From Planctomycetota bacterium (GTDB lineage: Bacteria; Planctomycetota; UBA1135), in NCBI GenBank assembly GCA_014382805.1, contig JACNIZ010000233.1, positions 1 to 34,177 of the forward strand: a stretch of DNA of 34,177 nucleotides, written 5' to 3'. Numbering within the stretch: position 1 is the first letter of the stretch; the number at the start of each line of letters is the position of its first letter. Of this stretch, positions 28,343 to 34,177 are shown piece after piece. The notes beneath the pieces are model-generated. The model ran no database searches. It worked only from the letters and a program-made list of their open reading frames with translations, and was not told where the DNA came from. Position numbers and translations under genes: made by a program.

Positions 28343-29089
28343 TCAGCTTAGATCGAACATCAGCAGCTCACATCCGGCGGATCCGGCGGCGAAATCTACG
28401 CGATCCATTTGATTCAAAGCCAAGCCGTCGCCAGCGGATAGGTCAAAATCACCGACGGTGGCTCCGCCGCTGATGACTTGGATCCATGCCCCGCGATGGC
28501 CTCCTTTGCCAGTTTCGCCGGGTGTGCCATGGTCGCCATGCTTGGAGGCCAGATCGCGGTGGCTTTGTTGATTAGGCTGCAATTGAATGGCATGTAGAAG
28601 AGCATCTTGGTGGATTTTCAACGAGCCATTGCGCCCATCCGGCGACGCTACCAACTGCCATACGCCCGGATTTTCGTGCACGCCGATCGGCCGCGATTCA
28701 TAACTGGGCGCCAAGCCACGCTGCTGCGGCGTAATCCAAATTTGCAACAGGTGCAAATCCTCGTCGGCCGACGGATTGAATTCGCTGTGAGTGACCCCAG
28801 AACCGGCAGTCATGCGCTGCACTTCACCGGCAGAAATCACTGACCGATTTCCCATGCTGTCGCGATGTTCAATCGCGCCGGAAATCACGTAGGTAATGAT
28901 TTCCATGTCGCGATGGGGGTGTTCCGGAAAGCCGCCGCCCGCCGCGACCCAGTCCTCGTTGATCACGCGCAAACTGCGGAAACCCATGTGCACGCGATCA
29001 AAATACTCGGCAAAACTGAAGCTGTAGCGGGTTTTCAGCCAACCATAATCGCCTTGACCGCGCTCGCTAGACCGCCGCAAGCTTTGCAT
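28343..29089 (-). CDS. Pirin-family bicupin protein
   Basis: TRYSFSFAEYFD, GGGFPEHPHRDMEIITYVISGAIEHRDSMGN, GEVQRMTAGSGVTHSEFNPS; perfect SD AGGAGGTGA upstream. Confidence 0.92.
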   Translation of the reverse strand: MQSLRRSSERGQGDYGWLKTRYSFSFAEYFDRVHMGFRSLRVINEDWVAAGGGFPEHPHRDMEIITYVISGAIEHRDSMGNRSVISAGEVQRMTAGSGVTHSEFNPSADEDLHLLQIWITPQQRGLAPSYESRPIGVHENPGVWQLVASPDGRNGSLKIHQDALLHAIQLQPNQQSHRDLASKHGDHGTPGETGKGGHRGAWIQVISGGATVGDFDLSAGDGLALNQMDRVDFAAGSAGCELLMFDLS

Positions 29090-29667
29090 TATTTCACCTC
29101 CTGGGCGACGTCGGCAAGATCGCGGCGTTCGCTTGGAGTTTCTTTTTGCGCGTAACCATCAGGCAGAGCGCTAGCCGGGCCAGGTTTGCCGATGACAAAC
29201 GCGGCTTGGGCTCGGTATTCGGATTCGTCGACGTCAAAAGCTTGGTAGGCAAGCGCGTGGTCGAAACCGCCCATGAAGTGGCTGCCCAGACCCAACATCG
29301 AAGCTTGCAGCGCCATGCCGTAAGCCGCTGCGCCGGTATCAAAGGTGTGGTAGCTATTGGGTTTTTCGTTGTGGCGGAAATTACGACGACTGAAAATTAC
29401 GCCTATGACCGGTGCGTTTTCGGCCCAAACGCGATTGCCTTCGACCAGGACTTGAGCGGCGTCGGCGTGGGGACCGGAATTACGTTGGATGTAGCGGATC
29501 ATCCACGGTTGCTCGTTGTAACAAGACGGCGCCCAGCGTGCGGCTTCGAAAACCGCGTTCAGAGTTTCGGCTGGAATGGCGTCAGTCAGGTATGAGCGCG
29601 GGGACCAGCGGCCGACGAAGATTGGGTCGGCTTTTGCCTGTGGAGTTCGGGTGGTTGTGGTCTGCAT
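29089..29667 (-). CDS. Nitroreductase-family protein
   Basis: RWSPRSYL...ETLNAVFEAARWAPSCYNEQPWMIRYI typical N-terminus; FDTGAAAYGMALQASMLGLGSHFMGGFD. ATG 29667 preferred over the listed 29817 start. Stop overlaps pirin start (TAATG). Confidence 0.9.
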   Translation of the reverse strand: MQTTTTRTPQAKADPIFVGRWSPRSYLTDAIPAETLNAVFEAARWAPSCYNEQPWMIRYIQRNSGPHADAAQVLVEGNRVWAENAPVIGVIFSRRNFRHNEKPNSYHTFDTGAAAYGMALQASMLGLGSHFMGGFDHALAYQAFDVDESEYRAQAAFVIGKPGPASALPDGYAQKETPSERRDLADVAQEVK

Positions 29668-29673
29668 GCGGAT

Positions 29674-29709
29674 ATTATCTGTTATAACAACTATTGGTGC
29701 AACTATAAT
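29674..29709. promoter_or_regulatory. Divergent promoter region with palindromic MarR operator
   Basis: Minus strand TTGCAC-17 nt-GATAAT; plus strand TATAAT at 29704-29709; perfect palindrome TGTTATAACA at 29680-29689 lies in the minus-strand spacer. Confidence 0.6.
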
Positions 29710-29718
29710 CTGGCCACT

Positions 29719-30177
29719 GTGGTCAAAGACCTTCCAAAATCCGTCACCCGGGACGCTCACTTGGCATTGATACAAGTACATGAAGCTGTATCCGATGAAT
29801 TTCGACTGCTTTTTCAACAGTTTGGATTAACTGCCACCCAGTTCAACGTGCTACGAATTTTGGTACAAGGTGACCCCGAAGGCGAATCCTGTGGTCACAT
29901 CGGCAGCCACTTGATTCATCGTGTGCCCGATGTAACCCGCCTCGTCGACAGGATGCAAGAGCACGGTTTGCTCGAACGATGTCGCAGCCACAATGACCGC
30001 CGCGTAGTCAATATTTGCATTACCCAACACGGTCGCGAGCTGTGCGAAACCCTATACGAACCGCTGGCTGAATTAGAGGACCACATCATGAAAGTGCTCA
30101 ACCTGGAAGAGCAGGCGCAACTAAATTTGCTACTGCGTCGGATTTTGCTGCAATTCCAAACGCAAGGCAGCGCATGA
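29719..30177 (+). CDS. MarR-family transcriptional regulator
   Basis: wHTH: FGLTATQFNVLRILVQGDP...IGSHLIHRVPDVTRLVDRMQEHGLLERCRSHNDRRVVNICITQHG; GTG start. Confidence 0.9.
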   Translation: MVKDLPKSVTRDAHLALIQVHEAVSDEFRLLFQQFGLTATQFNVLRILVQGDPEGESCGHIGSHLIHRVPDVTRLVDRMQEHGLLERCRSHNDRRVVNICITQHGRELCETLYEPLAELEDHIMKVLNLEEQAQLNLLLRRILLQFQTQGSA

Positions 30178-31175
30178 TCCCCGGCCTACTGACCTGGTTT
30201 GTAGATCGACGCCGCAATTTGCCGTGGCGGCGGGTGGCAGATCCCTATGCCACGTGGGTTTCCGAAATCATGTTGCAGCAAACCCGCGTCGAGGCGGTGA
30301 TCCCATACTTCGAACGCTGGATGGCGCGTTTCCCCGACGTGCATGCTCTGGCGCGCGCGTCTGAAGAGGAGGTTCTGCAACACTGGGCTGGGCTTGGTTA
30401 CTACCGACGCGCCCGTTTTTTGCATCAGGCAGCATTCCGCTTGGTGAAAGAGAGTAATGGCGAATTGCCGCGGACGTCGGCGGAATTGCAAAAAATGACC
30501 GGCGTGGGTGAGTACACGTCGGCGGCGATTGCGTCGATTTGTTTTGATGAGGCCATTCCGGTGGTGGACGGCAACGTGAAGCGCGTGGCGGCGCGGTTTT
30601 TATTGCTGGATTTGGCCGCCAACGACCGCAAGTTGCATCGCGCTGCTGACGAATGGGGCCGCGGTTTAATGGCCCAATTGGTGGCCGCCGACAATCCCGG
30701 CCAGCACGAGGAAATCGAACAAAAATCGGCCCGCGCTGGTGCGCTCAACGAAGCACTCATGGAACTAGGCGCGACCATTTGCACGCCGCGCAGTCCGCAG
30801 TGTGCTCTGTGCCCAATTCGTTTTGCCTGCAAGGCTGTAAAAAAGGACGTCGACCCGGCGGATTACCCACGCTCAGCCAAACGCACGCCGTGGAAGGTGC
30901 TGGAGCTAAATCTCATTTGGCACCAGGACGGGCCCTTGTGTTTGCTACAGCAACGCACAGAAGGTTGGAATCCTGGCCTATGGGAACCGCCGACGGTGGA
31001 GCAGGGCATCGGCGAAGAAATTTGCCAAGTCAAGCACACCATTACACATCACAGAATTACCGCGCGGGTCTTTAAACTGCGCGGTCCAGTGAGCGCTCCT
31101 CTAACGCCGCCCGACGCGGTCCCGCTGACTGGATTGGCCAGGAAAATTTTGGCCATGTGTTGGAAAGCATGCTAA
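30174..31175 (+). CDS. mutY: A/G-specific adenine glycosylase
   Basis: LPWRRVADPYATWVSEIMLQQTRVEAVIPYFERW, HhH MTGVGEYTSAAIASICFDEAIPVVDGNVKRV, Fe-S CTPRSPQCALCPIRFAC; ATGA overlap with marR. Confidence 0.93.
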   Translation: MIPGLLTWFVDRRRNLPWRRVADPYATWVSEIMLQQTRVEAVIPYFERWMARFPDVHALARASEEEVLQHWAGLGYYRRARFLHQAAFRLVKESNGELPRTSAELQKMTGVGEYTSAAIASICFDEAIPVVDGNVKRVAARFLLLDLAANDRKLHRAADEWGRGLMAQLVAADNPGQHEEIEQKSARAGALNEALMELGATICTPRSPQCALCPIRFACKAVKKDVDPADYPRSAKRTPWKVLELNLIWHQDGPLCLLQQRTEGWNPGLWEPPTVEQGIGEEICQVKHTITHHRITARVFKLRGPVSAPLTPPDAVPLTGLARKILAMCWKAC

Positions 31176-33325
31176 TTCCCATCCTGTCCATTTTGCTTGG
31201 CCTGACCCAGCCGCAGTCGTCTAGTGGCGACGGCCAGAATATTCCGTCGGCGCAGGTACCGACGCTGAGCGCCGAAATCGAATTGGACGGCGAATTACGC
31301 GAGGCAATTTGGAGTCAAGCTTTGGCGCTGGGCGACTTCACCGAGGTGGAGCCCATCGAAGGCAAACTTGCCGATCCTAAGTCCGAGGTGTTTCTATGGC
31401 GTTCTCGCACTCACCTCTACATCGGCTTGCGCTTTTGGGAGCCTGACACTGCCAACATGGTGCTGCAAAACATGCACCGCGACGCGTTTTTGAATGAAGA
31501 TGATCGGGTGCAAATTGTATTCGACACCTTTCGCGATGGCAAAAACGCCTACTTCTTCCAGCTCAGCGCGGCTGGCTCGCGTGGCGACGCGTTAATCGGT
31601 GGCAATGGTCAAAATTTCAACAAGCGTTGGGATGGTTTTTGGGAATCTAAGACCAAAGTTCACGCCGACTGCTGGACTGCCGAAATTGCGATCCCTTTCC
31701 GCACTTTGGCCTGCGGCGATGACGGCGTTTGGGGTGCAAATTTTGAGCGCTTCCGCAGCGCCAACCGCCAAACCACACGCTGGACTGGCGCCAAGCGCGA
31801 ATACGGCATGATGACCGTGCAGGACATTGGTGTACTGACTGGTTTTCAAGATGTGGATCAGGGCAATGGCGTCACGGTGACTCCGTATTTCAAAGTCAAG
31901 CGCCTCAGCGAACACGGCGGCAGCAAAGATTGGGACGTCGGTTTTGGTGGCGAAGTGGATTGGTGGATCACGCCACAGCTGAAGATGTCACTGACCGCGC
32001 GCACCGACTTTGCTGAGACGGAGGTCGACAGCCGTAAGGTCAACCTGTCGCAATACAGCCTGTTCTTCCCGGAAAAACGCGACTTCTTTTTGGAGGACGC
32101 CAACCTGTTCGAATTTGGTCCACGTGGAAGTACGGTACTACCTTTCTACAGCCGTCGAATTGGTTTAGTTAACGGCGAAGAGGTTGACGTCGAGGCGGGC
32201 ATGCGCCTCCGTGGACGAGCCGGTCCGTGGGGTTTGGGATTGCTGACGGGGGGCACGCCGACCACACCACCTGAGGAACGCACGTTGGGTCCCGAGGCCG
32301 AGTGGTTTGTTCCGCCAACCCGGTTCAAACCTCATTCGGGAACAGCACAATGCGGCAATTGGACTTAATGCTACACCCCAGTCCACAGCCGAAACCTAGT
32401 CACCGGGGCGGACTGGCGCTACAGCACCGACGCCTTCGGTGGGCAATTTGACCTCAATACCTACGCCGTGCGATCCGATGACGAAGCTACTAGCGACGTA
32501 GATGGAATGGTTGGCGGTCGCGCCGAGTTGCGCACCAGTGATTGGAATTGGACGGTTGACCTTCACATGGCGAAAGGCGAATTTGATCCGGCGATGGGTT
32601 ATGTCGCCCGCCCCGGCCAGTCAAACTTCAATACTCGTGTCGATTGGGAGCCGCGCCCGACTGACCCAGGAAGTTCGATCCGCAAATATCAATTCCGCTT
32701 TGAACCGCGCTTGTGGTTTGAAAACGGCGGTCGCGTGATGTCGCATAACTTAATTGTGCAGCCTTTCGGTTTGGAATGGCACGACGGTAGTGAGTTGCGC
32801 TTTTTCACCTCGCTGAATGGCGACCGTGTCACCAGCACAGACTTCGAACCAGGCGGCGTACCGGTTTCTTCCGGCTACCACAGCTGGGAAAGCGTGACTA
32901 CGCGTTATGAATCTTCTGAAGCCAACGACCTTTCGTGGGAGGGCTACCTCGGTTACGGCTCCTGGTACGACGGCTTTCGCACCCGATTTGGTTTCGACTT
33001 GAACTATCGACCCGTGCCCGAGTACTCGCTGATGATGGAGTACGACGAAAACCAAGCCGATTTAGAAAACGGCGATTTTGTCACCCGCGTGGTCGCTTTG
33101 GGCGGCAACTTTTACACTGAATCCGAGTTGAGTTGGCAGAACCTAGTGCAGTTGGATAATCAATCCAAAGAACTCGGTTGGCAAAGCCGTTTACGTTGGA
33201 TTCATCGCGATGGTCAAGAGCTGTTTTTGGTCGCGAATTTGGGTTGGATGGAAGATTTCGACGGCTCCATCATTCCAACCGAGCGCGACGTGGCGATGAA
33301 GTTGGTTTACTCTATACGCCTGTAA
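31169..33325 (+). pseudogene. CBM9-like / DUF5916 outer-membrane beta-barrel protein, frame broken by two compensating A-run indels
   Basis: N-terminal CBM9-like domain (31169-about 32325) and C-terminal beta-barrel (about 32390-33325). Removing one A at 32327-32329 and adding one A at 32392-32394 restores RFNLIREQHNAAIGLNATPQSTAENLVTGADWRYSTDAF. Confidence 0.75.
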
Positions 33326-33369
33326 TCGCCTTGGCGCCGGCGTCGCCGGCTCGCGCCCATCATTGATTC

Positions 33370-34177
33370 ATGAATCCACGCAATCCAAAATCGTTGCTTG
33401 CGCTGCTATGCGTGATTGCGATTTGTTTGTTACTGGGGACTAGCGCACGGTGGGGGCAGGACCTGCGGCAGCAACGGTTGGACGGGCTGTTTCCGGCCAT
33501 CGCGATAACCGAATCGAGCGACGAGCAGGGGGAAGACATTGCAGCCTGGTTCAGCATCGACGGCGACGGTCTTTATCACACGCGCCGCGTTTCGCGATTA
33601 TTCGAAGAAGGTTTCCCGGTCGCCGCAACCGATGAACGCCTTAACCACCCCGACGGCGCCGCAATTCCATGGCCGCCGTTTTATGAAAACGTTTGTTACG
33701 CGCTGCTCTCGCCATTCGCCCCGAGTGATCCCGCCGCACGCAGCCAGTATTTAGAACAAGCCGTCGCCATGCTGCCGTTTTATTTTGGTTTGCTGAGCAT
33801 AGTTTTATTGATTTGGGTAGTTCTGAAAATGCCGACGAATGCCGAATCGAAAAATGCATCTCAATTGCCGGCCGCACTCTTGGCCGGGCTTTTATTAGCT
33901 CTTAATTACGGTGCAGCCCACTACAGCGCGCCCGGCATCGGCGACCACCATGCCTGGGTGGCTCTATTAACCTTAGGTATGTGGGCGCTGATTGCCGTCG
34001 GCATGCGCGAGGATGTTTTGGAACAACCGAGACGCGCGGCGAAGTATGGGGTCATGGCTGGCGCGGTGGGCGGCGTGTTGTTGGCACACCAACCCGGCCC
34101 GGCACGTGCCCGGCCTGGCGGTGGCCACGGCCATTCGGGGGGGAGCTCGCGGGCCAGAGGGCGTGTTAGCCAGGGCA
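33370..34177 (+). CDS. STT3/oligosaccharyltransferase-like GT-C membrane protein, truncated by window edge
   Basis: Open frame from ATG 33370 to window end (absent from ORF track because no stop). IDGDGLYHTRRVSRLFEEGFPVAATDERLNHPDGAAIPWPPFYE and GIGDHHAWVAL resemble the two acidic motifs of STT3-type enzymes. Confidence 0.7.
   Translation, partial: MNPRNPKSLLALLCVIAICLLLGTSARWGQDLRQQRLDGLFPAIAITESSDEQGEDIAAWFSIDGDGLYHTRRVSRLFEEGFPVAATDERLNHPDGAAIPWPPFYENVCYALLSPFAPSDPAARSQYLEQAVAMLPFYFGLLSIVLLIWVVLKMPTNAESKNASQLPAALLAGLLLALNYGAAHYSAPGIGDHHAWVALLTLGMWALIAVGMREDVLEQPRRAAKYGVMAGAVGGVLLAHQPGPARARPGGGHGHSGGSSRARGRVSQG

Noticed and set aside
1-34177. CRISPR array, rRNA genes, intact transposase or phage modules
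   Set aside because: No regularly spaced direct repeats, rRNA-like blocks, or transposase/integrase motifs seen in the sequence or ORF translations.

Overview
The window looks bacterial and has two parts. (1) About 1-7.1 kb is accessory-like. It opens with an integron-type attC recombination site (about 28-99) and small orphan ORFs. It continues with a lipoprotein alpha/beta hydrolase, a small lipoprotein, a hipBA toxin-antitoxin pair with a paired-palindrome operator, a decayed small-ORF patch, and a secreted carboxypeptidase-regulatory-like-domain protein. It ends in hairpins near 7.03-7.13 kb. (2) About 7.2-34.2 kb is denser and core-like: cysteine desulfurase, secreted M24 peptidase, TMTC-like TPR membrane protein, RecD2 helicase, a bS21 gene not called separately in the ORF track, an RluA-type pseudouridine synthase, an AddB/AddA-like nuclease-helicase pair joined by ATGA, a squalene-cyclase-like repeat protein, a methyltransferase plus degenerate spermidine-synthase-like membrane protein, a divergent MarR / nitroreductase-pirin module with overlapping operator and near-leaderless promoters, mutY, a CBM9/DUF5916 beta-barrel gene broken by two compensating A-run indels, and an STT3-like glycosyltransferase that runs off the window and is absent from the ORF track. 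I found no CRISPR array, rRNA, intact IS element or convincing tRNA. I cannot name the organism; gene content would fit a Planctomycetota-like lineage, but that is only a guess. No single locus is clearly a new system. The best leads are the attC/cassette edge, the MarR-nitroreductase-pirin switch, the AddAB/RecD2/bS21 neighbourhood, and the 4.8-5.2 kb small-ORF patch with an in-frame TGA.
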